From an uncultured Clostridia bacterium (GTDB lineage Bacteria > Bacillota > Clostridia > UBA1381): DNA of 64,000 nt. The notes below the pieces were generated by a model, which was not told the DNA's origin, ran no database searches, and worked only from the letters and a program-made list of their open reading frames with translations. The translations under genes and the position numbers were made by a program. The stretch spans positions 80,009 through 144,008 of the forward strand of contig CAKSFY010000001.1 in the NCBI GenBank assembly GCA_934454035.1, written 5' to 3'. Positions 8,301-16,695 of this stretch are shown here, piece by piece; the stretch's first letter is position 1; every line of letters starts with the position of its first letter.

Positions 8301-9861
8301 TTTGAACAAGCCTTTCCGCACATTCTATTCCGTCAACAGCTGCCGACATAATTCCGCCGGCATAGCCTGCTCCCTCTCCGCACGGATAAATGCCGCGTAT
8401 GTTCGACTGATAGGAACCGTCTCTTAAAATGCGCACCGGGGACGAGCTGCGCGTTTCCGGTGCGGTAAGAACCGCGTCATACATGGCAAAGCCATGTATT
8501 TTTTTATCAAATATTTTTATTGCCTGTCTCATGGAATCGCATACAAAATCCGGCAGACAGGAACTTATATCCCCCCATTTTACGCCCGGCAAATATGTCG
8601 GTTCAACCGTTCCTGCACATACTGACGCTTTCTCGGCAAGAAAATCACCGACAAGCTGCGATGGTGCAAAATAGTTTTTACCGCCGTATATATATGCCGC
8701 CCGTTCGGTCCTTTCCTGAAATTCAATGCCGGAGAGAGGATCTGTTCCGAAATCCTGCGGATTAATGCCGACCAGGAGTGCAGAGTTTGCATTTTTTCCG
8801 TCTCTTTTACGATAACTCATACCGTTGGTTACCACTCCGCCGGTTTCGGACGCTGCCGCTGTCACCTCACCGCCGGGGCACATGCAGAATGTGTATACTC
8901 CGCGCCCGTTCGGAAGATGTGCCGACAGCTTATAATCGGCAGCACCTAAAAATTTTGCAAATTCGCCGTATTGGCTTTCATTTATAATTTTCTGCGGATG
9001 TTCGATTCTTGCACCAATTGAAAACGGCTTTGCTATCATATTAACTCCGCTTTTGTAAAGGCTGCGGACGGTATCGCGTGCACTATGACCTGCCGCTATA
9101 ATTACCCGTCCTGCACTTTGCTCGCCGTGCGGCGTTAAAATGCCCGAAACCTCACCGTTTTTTACTATAATTCCCGACACGCAGCAATTAAAATATATTT
9201 CTCCGCCGCATTTTTCAATATATCGGCGCATATTGACTATAACCGTTCTCAAAATATCTGTGCCTATATGCGGCTTGGCGGCATATAAAATATCTTCCGG
9301 CGCACCGAATTTAACAAAATATTCCAAAACAGTTCTGCATCTGATATTTTTTATTCCGGTTGTCAGTTTGCCGTCCGAAAAAGTGCCTGCACCGCCCTCC
9401 CCGAACTGGATATTGGAATTCGGGTTCAGTATACCGAGCTTTTTGAAAGCTTCAATGCTCTTTATTCTGTTCTCAACCGATTCGCCGCGTTCAAATATGA
9501 TAGGTTTGTGACCGTTTTCCGCAAGCATGAGTGCTGCAAAAAGCCCTGCCGGTCCGCTGCCGATAATAACAGGTCTGTCATCTTTTTTAGCACCTGCAGG
9601 AAAATGATAATGTTCATCTTTTACCGGCACGACATTTTTCATGTTGATATATTTGTCCTCATCAGCCGATTCAATATCAATGCTGCAAAGATAATGCACA
9701 TCATTTTTATGACGTGCATCAACCGATTTTTTTCGGAAATGCCATTTTTTTATATTTTTTATTCCTGTCTTTTTAATAATCAGCTCATCCGTTATTTCAT
9801 CTGTAAGCTCTATACGCACATTGCTTATTCTTATCAAGACATTCCCATTCCTTTCAAACAT
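8293..9861 (-). CDS. Uncharacterised FAD-dependent oxidoreductase (COG2509 type)
   Basis: About 522 residues. An N-terminal domain of about 90 residues (ISNVRIELTDEITDELIIKK, then KKWHFRKKSVDARHK) precedes a Rossmann FAD domain with VIIGSGPAGLFAALMLAENG. IQFGEGGAGTFSDGKLTTGI is the family hallmark. The C-terminal IRGIYPCGEGAGYAGGIMSAAVDGI closes the FAD site. Members are widespread in Bacillota without a known substrate. The start is uncertain: ATG 9861 overlaps the upstream stop by 8 bases (ATGTTTGA), and a TTG eight codons later is also possible. Confidence 0.82.
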   Translation of the reverse strand: MFERNGNVLIRISNVRIELTDEITDELIIKKTGIKNIKKWHFRKKSVDARHKNDVHYLCSIDIESADEDKYINMKNVVPVKDEHYHFPAGAKKDDRPVIIGSGPAGLFAALMLAENGHKPIIFERGESVENRIKSIEAFKKLGILNPNSNIQFGEGGAGTFSDGKLTTGIKNIRCRTVLEYFVKFGAPEDILYAAKPHIGTDILRTVIVNMRRYIEKCGGEIYFNCCVSGIIVKNGEVSGILTPHGEQSAGRVIIAAGHSARDTVRSLYKSGVNMIAKPFSIGARIEHPQKIINESQYGEFAKFLGAADYKLSAHLPNGRGVYTFCMCPGGEVTAAASETGGVVTNGMSYRKRDGKNANSALLVGINPQDFGTDPLSGIEFQERTERAAYIYGGKNYFAPSQLVGDFLAEKASVCAGTVEPTYLPGVKWGDISSCLPDFVCDSMRQAIKIFDKKIHGFAMYDAVLTAPETRSSSPVRILRDGSYQSNIRGIYPCGEGAGYAGGIMSAAVDGIECAERLVQND

Positions 9862-11053
9862 TCATGCCGGCAATATATCCGCTTGACCATGCCCATTGCA
9901 GATTATATCCGCCGCAATCGCCGTCTATATCCAATATTTCTCCGGCAAAATACAGACCCTTTACTTTTTTGGACTCAAGCGTTGTAGGATTAACCTCCGC
10001 GGTATCCACTCCGCCTGCCGTAACCTGGGCATTATTCCACGGCATAGTGCCCTCTGCCGCAAAGCTCCATGCTTTTATTTTTTCGGCAATTATGTCAATC
10101 TCTTTTCCTGAAAGACCCGTACTCATTCTTGAAAGCGGCGCGATACCGCAGGCTTTTAAAAGCACCTGTCCCAGTTTTTTGGGAAGCATTCCTATAAGAT
10201 AATTTTCCAAAGGCTTTTGCGGATTGCTGCGTTTTTTCAGCATTGCAGCAACTTCTTCCTTTGAAAATTCCGGCATCAAATCAAGTCTTATTTCTCCGCC
10301 GTTTCCTTCCGATACAAGCCTTGAAAGATTAAAAATCGGAGGTCCGGAAAGTCCGTAATCGGTAAATAATATTTCGCCGTCTGATACTTTCTTCCTTTTG
10401 CCGTCCTTGTAAAACGCAGCCGAACCGTTTATTTTAAGTCCCTGCAGCGCTTTTGTATATCTATTATCGGTCTTTATCTGAACAAGAGACGGGAACAGTC
10501 TTGTAATTCTGTGACCCAGGCTTTTTGCAAGCTCATAACCGCTGCCGTTCGATCCCAAAGACGGCGATGCCTTTCCGCCGGCGGCAAGAATAATCTTATC
10601 TGCCTTTGTCTCCCTGCCGGAATAAGACGTAATCAAAAATCCGTCGCCCGATTTCTTTATTTTTGATACTTCAAAACCGCAAACCGTATTTACTCCCAGT
10701 CGCTGTGCCTCAAATCGCAGCACATCCGAAACGGCAGCCGCCTGATACGAAAACGGAAAAATTTTTCCGTTTTCTTCAATTTTCGGAACAATTCCAAGCC
10801 TTTCAAAAAAATCCAGGGTTTCATCCACCCAAAACTTATGCATTACTCCGCTTATGAATTTCGGATTTGCTCCGTGATAATTATTTACATCGGCATTAAT
10901 ATTGCTCATATTGCATCTGCCGTTTCCTGTTGCCAGAATCTTCTTTGCAGCTTTGTCACACCGCTCGTAAATTGTAACCGAAAGACCTCTTTCGGCAGCT
11001 GCAATCGCAGCAGTATAGCCTGCCGCGCCACCGCCTATTATCGCAATTTTCAT
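9854..11053 (-). CDS. HI0933-family NAD(P)/FAD-dependent flavoprotein
   Basis: 399 residues. The N-terminal dinucleotide-binding motif is IIGGGAAGYTAAIAAAERG and is followed by ILATGNGRCNMSN, diagnostic for the HI0933 family (which includes YhiN and BaiN-like proteins). The end has GLYFAGEILDIDGDCGGYNLQWAWSSG, also family-specific. Its redox substrate is unknown; gut relatives have been implicated in bile-acid reduction, but that cannot be inferred here. GGGAG lies 8-9 bases before the start, inside the end of the upstream gene (4-base overlap), so translation is coupled. Confidence 0.87.
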   Translation of the reverse strand: MKIAIIGGGAAGYTAAIAAAERGLSVTIYERCDKAAKKILATGNGRCNMSNINADVNNYHGANPKFISGVMHKFWVDETLDFFERLGIVPKIEENGKIFPFSYQAAAVSDVLRFEAQRLGVNTVCGFEVSKIKKSGDGFLITSYSGRETKADKIILAAGGKASPSLGSNGSGYELAKSLGHRITRLFPSLVQIKTDNRYTKALQGLKINGSAAFYKDGKRKKVSDGEILFTDYGLSGPPIFNLSRLVSEGNGGEIRLDLMPEFSKEEVAAMLKKRSNPQKPLENYLIGMLPKKLGQVLLKACGIAPLSRMSTGLSGKEIDIIAEKIKAWSFAAEGTMPWNNAQVTAGGVDTAEVNPTTLESKKVKGLYFAGEILDIDGDCGGYNLQWAWSSGYIAGMNV

Positions 11054-12180
11054 TTGTTCTGCTCCCGTTTTTTCTCCAGATTTTCAATTATTTCGGAAAT
11101 AATCATTCTTACCACCATCATAACCGGGACGGACAGGAGCATACCTCCGACTCCGAAAAGTCCTCCGCCCAGAGTAACCGCAAATATAATCCACAAAGGA
11201 CGCACCTCAAGCTTGTTGCCCATAATTTTCGGACCTATGAAATTGCCGTCCACCTGCCCGAGGACAAAAAGCGAAGCCGCAACCCAGACCGCTTTCATTA
11301 TTCCGCCGCTGAAAATCGTAATAATTACCGTCAGACAGTTTGAAATAATAGCTCCGAAATACGGAATAAGGTTGCAAAAACCGATAAACGTACCGAAAAT
11401 TATGGAATATTTCACTCCCAAGAGCGAGAGAATTATCGTTGCAAGCACCGCCACCAGGCACGCGTCAAGCACGCAGCTGTATATATAATCGGAAAAAATT
11501 TTGTTGGTTCTTGATAAGAATCTTTTAACCGCTTCTTCTTTATTGTCCGGTGTAACAAGCGACAAAAATCTGTTAAAACCTTTGATCAGTCTTTCTTTAT
11601 CTGTCAGCATATAAACGGAAATAATAAGCGCAATAAACACATTAAACAGTCCTGAGGTAAAGCTGACCGCACCCTTTGCATACTTTCCGAACTCGCCCAC
11701 ATTGAAACTGTTTAAAATATTTTGCAATGCATTTTTTGCAGTGTCTCCGTTTATTTCTATAAATGTAATTCCCACCTTTTCCTGAAAAGCTTCCAGTTCG
11801 GCAAGCGCATTTTGCGTAAACGGAATTATATTATTGTAAAAATCGACTATATTGCTGTACAGATTAGGAATAACCGTCCGAATCAATATGGCTATCACCA
11901 AAAGAAAAAGTACATAAACGCTTACTATGCTGAGAGTTTTGCTCTTTTCTCTTATAAATCTGAGTCTTGATTTTTCATAAAATGCTTTCAGCTTTTTGCT
12001 CGGCAAATTCAGTATGTATGCTATTACCGCTCCGATTATAAACGGAGTCAATGCCGAAAAAATATCGCCGATAAATGCAAGTACATGCTGGAAATTATCA
12101 AAAGTTTTATAAACCGCGATAAGAGCCGCGCCGAATACAAATGCGATAATCCATTTCATATATTGCTGATAATTTTTCAT
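11050..12180 (-). CDS. AI-2E family (PerM/YtvI-like) membrane transporter
   Basis: About 376 residues with about eight hydrophobic segments. ALTPFIIGAVIAYILNLPSK near the N-terminus and the C-terminal half with IFGTFIGFCNLIPYFGAIIS are the typical AI-2E/PerM motifs. GNFIGPKIMGNKLEVRPLW follows. The family includes putative autoinducer exporters and YtvI-type proteins linked to sporulation or ion transport, so the substrate is open. ATG 12180 was chosen because AAAGG lies about 9 bases upstream; ATG 12189 sits directly on that site. No clear promoter is seen in the 90 bases upstream, so readthrough from the SLH gene is possible. Confidence 0.85.
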   Translation of the reverse strand: MKNYQQYMKWIIAFVFGAALIAVYKTFDNFQHVLAFIGDIFSALTPFIIGAVIAYILNLPSKKLKAFYEKSRLRFIREKSKTLSIVSVYVLFLLVIAILIRTVIPNLYSNIVDFYNNIIPFTQNALAELEAFQEKVGITFIEINGDTAKNALQNILNSFNVGEFGKYAKGAVSFTSGLFNVFIALIISVYMLTDKERLIKGFNRFLSLVTPDNKEEAVKRFLSRTNKIFSDYIYSCVLDACLVAVLATIILSLLGVKYSIIFGTFIGFCNLIPYFGAIISNCLTVIITIFSGGIMKAVWVAASLFVLGQVDGNFIGPKIMGNKLEVRPLWIIFAVTLGGGLFGVGGMLLSVPVMMVVRMIISEIIENLEKKREQNK

Positions 12181-12229
12181 ATCCTTCATCCTTTAAAGCC
12201 GCGAGGCAAGTTTTTTTAAATCCGAAACC

Positions 12230-12254
12230 GCCGCACCCTTTTTCAGAGTGCGGC
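12230..12254 (-). terminator. Hairpin downstream of the SLH gene, no T run
   Basis: GCCGCACCCT (12230-12239) pairs with AGAGTGCGGC (12245-12254) with one mismatch. There is no T tract on either side, so it may be a weak or Rho-assisted terminator or an RNA-stabilising stem between the SLH gene and the AI-2E gene. Confidence 0.35.
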
Positions 12255-12278
12255 AGTTAAAATTTCCCGAAATTGATA

Positions 12279-14117
12279 TTATTTGTCCGTTTCTATAAGA
12301 ATAAGACTTGCGACAAATGCGCCGTTGGTCATTGTTCCTCTCACGCTTACCACGTCGCCCTCCTTAATATCCTTTAGTGTCTTTGCGTCTCCTGCCGATG
12401 TAATAAACTTAGTTGTCGAATCCTTACAGTAGACAGTCTCTTCATATGTTGAATCTCCTGCTTTATAGCTTATTTTAATAAAGCCGTACGAAGAATTTAT
12501 TGCAATAACCGTTCCCGATTTACTGTATGCAACGCTTGAAGCTGCCAGCGCGGTAATCTTCTTAACCGACTTGCTTTCCAAAAGCAGCGAAACGCGGTCG
12601 CCCACTCTGAAATCATAAAGCGAGCCTTCCTTTGAATTGATTATAATGCTCACATCGGATGTAACATCATATGTCATATCCGTATCCTTAACCGTCACGG
12701 TTATTTTCGGCGAATTTGATATTTCAATCGATTTTATTGTGCCCTCAACCGTTCTGGATACCGACTCGGCTTTAATTTTTGTTATTACTCCGTACTCAAG
12801 CGTGAGTGTTGCGGTATCACCGACATATATCTCTGCCAGTGTAGCATCCATATCATTTTTTATAACCTTAACATCCGAAGCAACCTTATAGGCTTTTCCG
12901 TTATATTCTTCCAAAGCATGGCTGATAGTAATTGTACCGTTGTCGATTATCGATACATTCTCTATAGTTGCTCTTGTGATTGTGCTTTCTTTAGGTTCGC
13001 CTGCAAGCTCAACTATTTCACCGTCCGAAATAACCGCCGTAACCGAATCGGATTTATTAAAGCTGCGGATTGTTGCGGAATCTCCGTTATAAGTCATTTT
13101 TACGTCTTTATTGAGTGCGAAGCTTTTATTTTCTCCATCAACCTTTATGCTGACCGAAACAATTCCGTTTGTGCTTGAAAATCCCTGGTACACACCGGTG
13201 ATAGTTTCATCCGGAGTGGAATTTAATACGTCCACATAAACAAGCTCGTTATTTACATAGGTAAAGAGAGCATTTACACCCGACGGAATATTCTTTGCCT
13301 GAATAAGGTCTCCGTCCATGTAAAATCTCGTATCGCTGCTGTATCCCATCAAGCCCGGTTCTCCGTTTTCATCCGTGAATGAAACGTTTGAGCCGGTAAC
13401 TCCGTCAAACCTGAGTTCCTCAACCGTCAGACCGATCATATCGACCGTTTTTGAAAGCATTACTGCAATCTGACTTCTCAGCACGCCGGAATTCGGTGAA
13501 AATGTGCCGTCGCCCATTCCCGACATTATGTTATTCTTTGTAACGTAATATACATATTGGCTTGACTTTGCCGGAATCTTCTTTGCGTCGCTGTACTCCA
13601 AATCAATCATAATCTCCGAAGTAGCTTCCTTTTCCGCACACAAAGCCTTTGTTATTACAACTGCCGCCTCATGTCTCGGCATAGGCTCGTTTCTCAGATC
13701 CTCGGCAAGATAAGAATTAAGCTCGCTTTCTTTCAAAGCTCCTCTGTACAAAAGATATTCAATATCTTCATTGCCGAAACTGAGCTTATAGCCCTCGACA
13801 ACAGACGCGTATTTTTCTTTCGCCGCGTCAAGTGCCTTTTTATTAATATCACTTCTTGAACCCATTGCTCTTGCAAAAAGTGAAAGAGCCTCAAGCCTTG
13901 TGATACTGTTATCCGGGCGGTATGTTCCGTCCTCATAGCCGCTTATGAAATTCCTGTCTGCCATATCTTCTATGTAGCCGACAGCCCACTCATACTTTTT
14001 ATCCGATATATCGGAAAAAGACAGTTTTTCCTCAGCCATTGCCGGAACTGCCTGTACGCACGACAGGGACAGCACCGTTACCGCAGCATATTTCAAAAAT
14101 CTTCTCATATATTTCAT
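12279..14117 (-). CDS. S-layer-homology surface protein with repetitive C-terminal half
   Basis: About 612 residues. A signal peptide (MKYMRRFLKYAAVTVLSLSC..., cleaved near AMA/EE) precedes SLH modules. The first is FSDISDKKYEWAVGYIEDMA...GYEDGTYRPDNSITRLEAL. A diverged second follows, and a third contains NNIMSGMGDGTFSPNSGVLR. SLH domains bind pyruvylated secondary cell-wall polymers, so this is a cell-surface protein. From about residue 240 to the end it consists of about four to five repeats of 70-75 residues, each with a GTI/GTV strand start and a (V)GD.V..L segment. No enzymatic motif is seen. ATG 14117 has AAAGGA with good spacing; ATG 14108 is an alternative. Confidence 0.85.
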   Translation of the reverse strand: MKYMRRFLKYAAVTVLSLSCVQAVPAMAEEKLSFSDISDKKYEWAVGYIEDMADRNFISGYEDGTYRPDNSITRLEALSLFARAMGSRSDINKKALDAAKEKYASVVEGYKLSFGNEDIEYLLYRGALKESELNSYLAEDLRNEPMPRHEAAVVITKALCAEKEATSEIMIDLEYSDAKKIPAKSSQYVYYVTKNNIMSGMGDGTFSPNSGVLRSQIAVMLSKTVDMIGLTVEELRFDGVTGSNVSFTDENGEPGLMGYSSDTRFYMDGDLIQAKNIPSGVNALFTYVNNELVYVDVLNSTPDETITGVYQGFSSTNGIVSVSIKVDGENKSFALNKDVKMTYNGDSATIRSFNKSDSVTAVISDGEIVELAGEPKESTITRATIENVSIIDNGTITISHALEEYNGKAYKVASDVKVIKNDMDATLAEIYVGDTATLTLEYGVITKIKAESVSRTVEGTIKSIEISNSPKITVTVKDTDMTYDVTSDVSIIINSKEGSLYDFRVGDRVSLLLESKSVKKITALAASSVAYSKSGTVIAINSSYGFIKISYKAGDSTYEETVYCKDSTTKFITSAGDAKTLKDIKEGDVVSVRGTMTNGAFVASLILIETDK

Positions 14118-14162
14118 TCCTTTCCTTTGCATTTTTTCACGCAGATACATTTGTATACTTTT

Positions 14163-14191
14163 ATCATAGCATATTTTGTGAAATATCGCAA
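14163..14191 (-). promoter_or_regulatory. Sigma-A promoter of the SLH gene
   Basis: On the minus strand TTGCGA (14186-14191), a 17-bp spacer and TATGAT (14163-14168). The -35 element lies inside a small palindrome, GAAATAT/ATATTTC, that could bind a regulator. Confidence 0.7.
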
Positions 14192-14252
14192 TATTTCTTT
14201 TTTATTTGTATTATTTTTGTAACATTCGTTAAAAAATTTTCAACATTTGCTT

Positions 14253-14981
14253 TTATTCCGGCTGCAATACTTTTGCAAAGTCATATTCAAAATTTTCATC
14301 ATCATATGGCATAATCGCTTTAAAAAGTGTAAGACCGGCAACCTCTGCCGCGCCGCAGCCGCAAAGTGTATCCGCACACTCATGCATGGTCGCTCCCAGA
14401 GTATAGATATCGTCAATCAAAAGGATTTTCTTTCCCTCTGTCTTGGCACGGTCGGCTCTGAAAGCGCCCCTCACATTGCTGACTCTTGATTTTGCGTCGA
14501 GTCCGCTCTGCCTTTCGGTATGCCTTATCCGTCTCAGTGCATCGGCTGCATATGCCGTCCCCGTTTTTTCTGCAGCATATTCCGCCAAATATGCCGACTG
14601 GTTATATCCTCGTTCCCTCATTCTTTCTTCGGAAAGAGGTACCGGAACCATCAAATCAAAATCGCCGTCATGCCAAAAGCTCTCAAGACATTCGTATAAA
14701 ATTTGCGAGAATACATCTTTATATGCCCATTCTCCGCAGAATTTATATCTTTTAAATGCCTTGCGCATCATACCCTTGTAGGGAAGAGCACAAATATGAA
14801 ATTTTAAATTTTTTTCTCTTTTAAAAGCAGCCGGCGAGCTAAACTTTTCAGACTCTTCAAAGCAGCGTTCGCACACGCATAAGCCTCCGCTCTGCCAATG
14901 CACTCCGCTTTCGGGATAACGCTCTCTGCACAAAATACACAGCGGTTTATTTTTTGGGATAAAAATATCAAGCAGGCTCAT
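14253..14981 (-). CDS. comFC: ComF-family phosphoribosyltransferase-like protein
   Basis: 242 residues. The N-terminal zinc-finger-like part has CILC and CVCERC, then comes VPVPLSEERMRERGYNQS, the ComFC hallmark. The PRPP-binding motif is ILLIDDIYTLGATMHEC near residues 197-213. ComFC works with ComFA in DNA uptake in competent bacteria and occurs widely in species not known to be competent. A comEA gene occurs at 59.6 kb. The start overlaps the end of ispE by 4 bases, so translation is coupled. Confidence 0.88.
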   Translation of the reverse strand: MSLLDIFIPKNKPLCILCRERYPESGVHWQSGGLCVCERCFEESEKFSSPAAFKREKNLKFHICALPYKGMMRKAFKRYKFCGEWAYKDVFSQILYECLESFWHDGDFDLMVPVPLSEERMRERGYNQSAYLAEYAAEKTGTAYAADALRRIRHTERQSGLDAKSRVSNVRGAFRADRAKTEGKKILLIDDIYTLGATMHECADTLCGCGAAEVAGLTLFKAIMPYDDENFEYDFAKVLQPE

Positions 14982-15853
14982 AGATTTTGCGTAAGAAATA
15001 CATCCTTATAAAAATATGAAAAACTGTCGGCGGATTTTTTTGCCGTTTTATAATCGGAGAAAATGCCGAACACAGTTGAGCCGCTGCCGCTCATCATAGC
15101 TGCCTCCGCTCCGTTTTTTATAAGCTTTTCTTTTATTCCTCTTATAACCGGGCAATCCGCAGCCACAATCCGTTCCATCACATTAAACATTTTGTCCGCG
15201 TCATACGAATCGCCGTCAACCGAAGCCAGAAATTCAGCCGTTGCAGGATGATTGTATTTCGGTTCGGCATCTATTCTCTCATAAATATCTGCCGTAGATA
15301 TGCCTACCGGCGGTTTTACAAGCAGAATATGTCTTTTCGGAAAACTTTTTAACGGAGTCAGCACATCGCCTATACCGCCGCACAAAACCGTTCCGCCCAT
15401 AAGGCAAAAGGGCACGTCCGCGCCGAGACGGGCACCGAGCTTTAAAAGCTCGTCATCCTTAAGCGGTTTTGCAAAAAGCATATTCAGCGCCGCCAGAACC
15501 GCCGCCGCGTTTCCGCTTCCGCCGGCAAGTCCTGCCGATACGGGAATGTTTTTATGAATAAAAATTTTTGCGCCTTTTTTTATTCCGGTATGTTCAAAAA
15601 ATACTTTCGCCGCCTTATATGCTATATTTTTTTCATTCGTCGGCAGAAATTTCACATTTGTGGTTATCGATATTTCCCCGTTCGTTATATCGGTTATAAC
15701 CAAATCAAAAAGTCCCGTTGTCTGCATAACGGTCTCTATTTCATGATACCCGTTTTCCATGCGCCCGAGCACATCAAGAGTCAGATTGATTTTGGCATAA
15801 GATTTTGAAATTGCTCTTTTTCCCGACACAACAACCTCATCCGTAAGTTTCAT
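14978..15853 (-). CDS. ispE: 4-diphosphocytidyl-2-C-methyl-D-erythritol kinase
   Basis: About 291 residues of the GHMP kinase family. The enzyme phosphorylates CDP-ME in the MEP pathway for isoprenoid precursors. Motifs are SYAKINLTLDVLGRMENGYHE, the ATP loop IPVSAGLAGGSGNAAA, and the C-terminal AAMMSGSGSTVFGIF. The ATG at 15853 was chosen over a TTG at 15877; AGGGGA lies about 11 bases upstream. The gene follows tlyA by about 30 bases and shares a cluster with dxs, another MEP enzyme. Confidence 0.94.
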   Translation of the reverse strand: MKLTDEVVVSGKRAISKSYAKINLTLDVLGRMENGYHEIETVMQTTGLFDLVITDITNGEISITTNVKFLPTNEKNIAYKAAKVFFEHTGIKKGAKIFIHKNIPVSAGLAGGSGNAAAVLAALNMLFAKPLKDDELLKLGARLGADVPFCLMGGTVLCGGIGDVLTPLKSFPKRHILLVKPPVGISTADIYERIDAEPKYNHPATAEFLASVDGDSYDADKMFNVMERIVAADCPVIRGIKEKLIKNGAEAAMMSGSGSTVFGIFSDYKTAKKSADSFSYFYKDVFLTQNL

Positions 15854-15885
15854 TATAAGATTTTTCCCCTTTCGCAAAAAGAATA

Positions 15886-16695
15886 TCAGGTTCTGCTCAG
15901 CAATTCATGCGACATATCAACTGTTTTTTTGATTACCTCGTCAGTGACGGTGTCTTCACATCTTTGTTTTTTAAGATAAATCAGATATTCTATATTTCCC
16001 TCAGGTCCCTTTATCGGCGAATAGGACAGTCCTGCAGGATAAAATCCGATTTCACGGGCAAAGTCCGCAATCTTTTTAACCACCTCATAATGCACCTTTA
16101 TATCGCGCACAACACCTTTTTTTCCGACCTGTTCCCTGCCTGCTTCAAACTGCGGTTTGATAAGCGCTATCAGCTCGCCGTCCTCCGCCAAAAGCTCCTT
16201 TGCAACGGGAAGTACAAGGCAAAGTGATATAAAAGACACATCTATCGAAGCAAAGTCAATAGCCTCACCTATCTGCTCCCTTGTGACATATCTTATATTG
16301 GTACGCTCCATATTAACAACGCGTTCATCGTTTCTCAGTTTCCACGCAAACTGACCGTAGCCGACATCGACCGCAAAAACTTTCTTCGCTCCGTTTTGAA
16401 GCATACAATCGGTAAATCCGCCGGTTGACGCGCCTATATCCATTGCAGTCCTGCCCTCAAGAACAATCGGAAATTCGTTCATTGCCTTTTCAAGCTTTAA
16501 TCCGCCGCGGCTTACATACTTAAGCGTATCGCCTCTGATTTGAGCTTTTGTTGTTTCGGGATTTACAAGCATGCCTGCCTTGTCGCATTTTTGATTGTCA
16601 ATATAGACCTCGCCCGCCATAATCATAGCGCGCGCTTTTTCTCTGCTCGGAGCAAGCTTTTGCTCGGTCAGAAACACATCCAGTCTTATTTTCAT
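15886..16695 (-). CDS. tlyA: TlyA-family rRNA 2'-O-methyltransferase / S4-domain protein
   Basis: 269 residues. An N-terminal S4 RNA-binding domain (MKIRLDVFLTEQKLAPSREK...) is followed by a Rossmann methyltransferase of the FtsJ type with TAMDIGASTGGFTDCMLQ as SAM motif I. DFASIDVSFISLCLVLP and ALIKPQFEAG complete the site. Family members 2'-O-methylate cytidines in 16S and 23S rRNA; some are called haemolysins for historical reasons. The start has AAGGGAG and overlaps the dxs stop by 4 bases. The dxs-tlyA order is common in Clostridia. Confidence 0.92.
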   Translation of the reverse strand: MKIRLDVFLTEQKLAPSREKARAMIMAGEVYIDNQKCDKAGMLVNPETTKAQIRGDTLKYVSRGGLKLEKAMNEFPIVLEGRTAMDIGASTGGFTDCMLQNGAKKVFAVDVGYGQFAWKLRNDERVVNMERTNIRYVTREQIGEAIDFASIDVSFISLCLVLPVAKELLAEDGELIALIKPQFEAGREQVGKKGVVRDIKVHYEVVKKIADFAREIGFYPAGLSYSPIKGPEGNIEYLIYLKKQRCEDTVTDEVIKKTVDMSHELLSRT

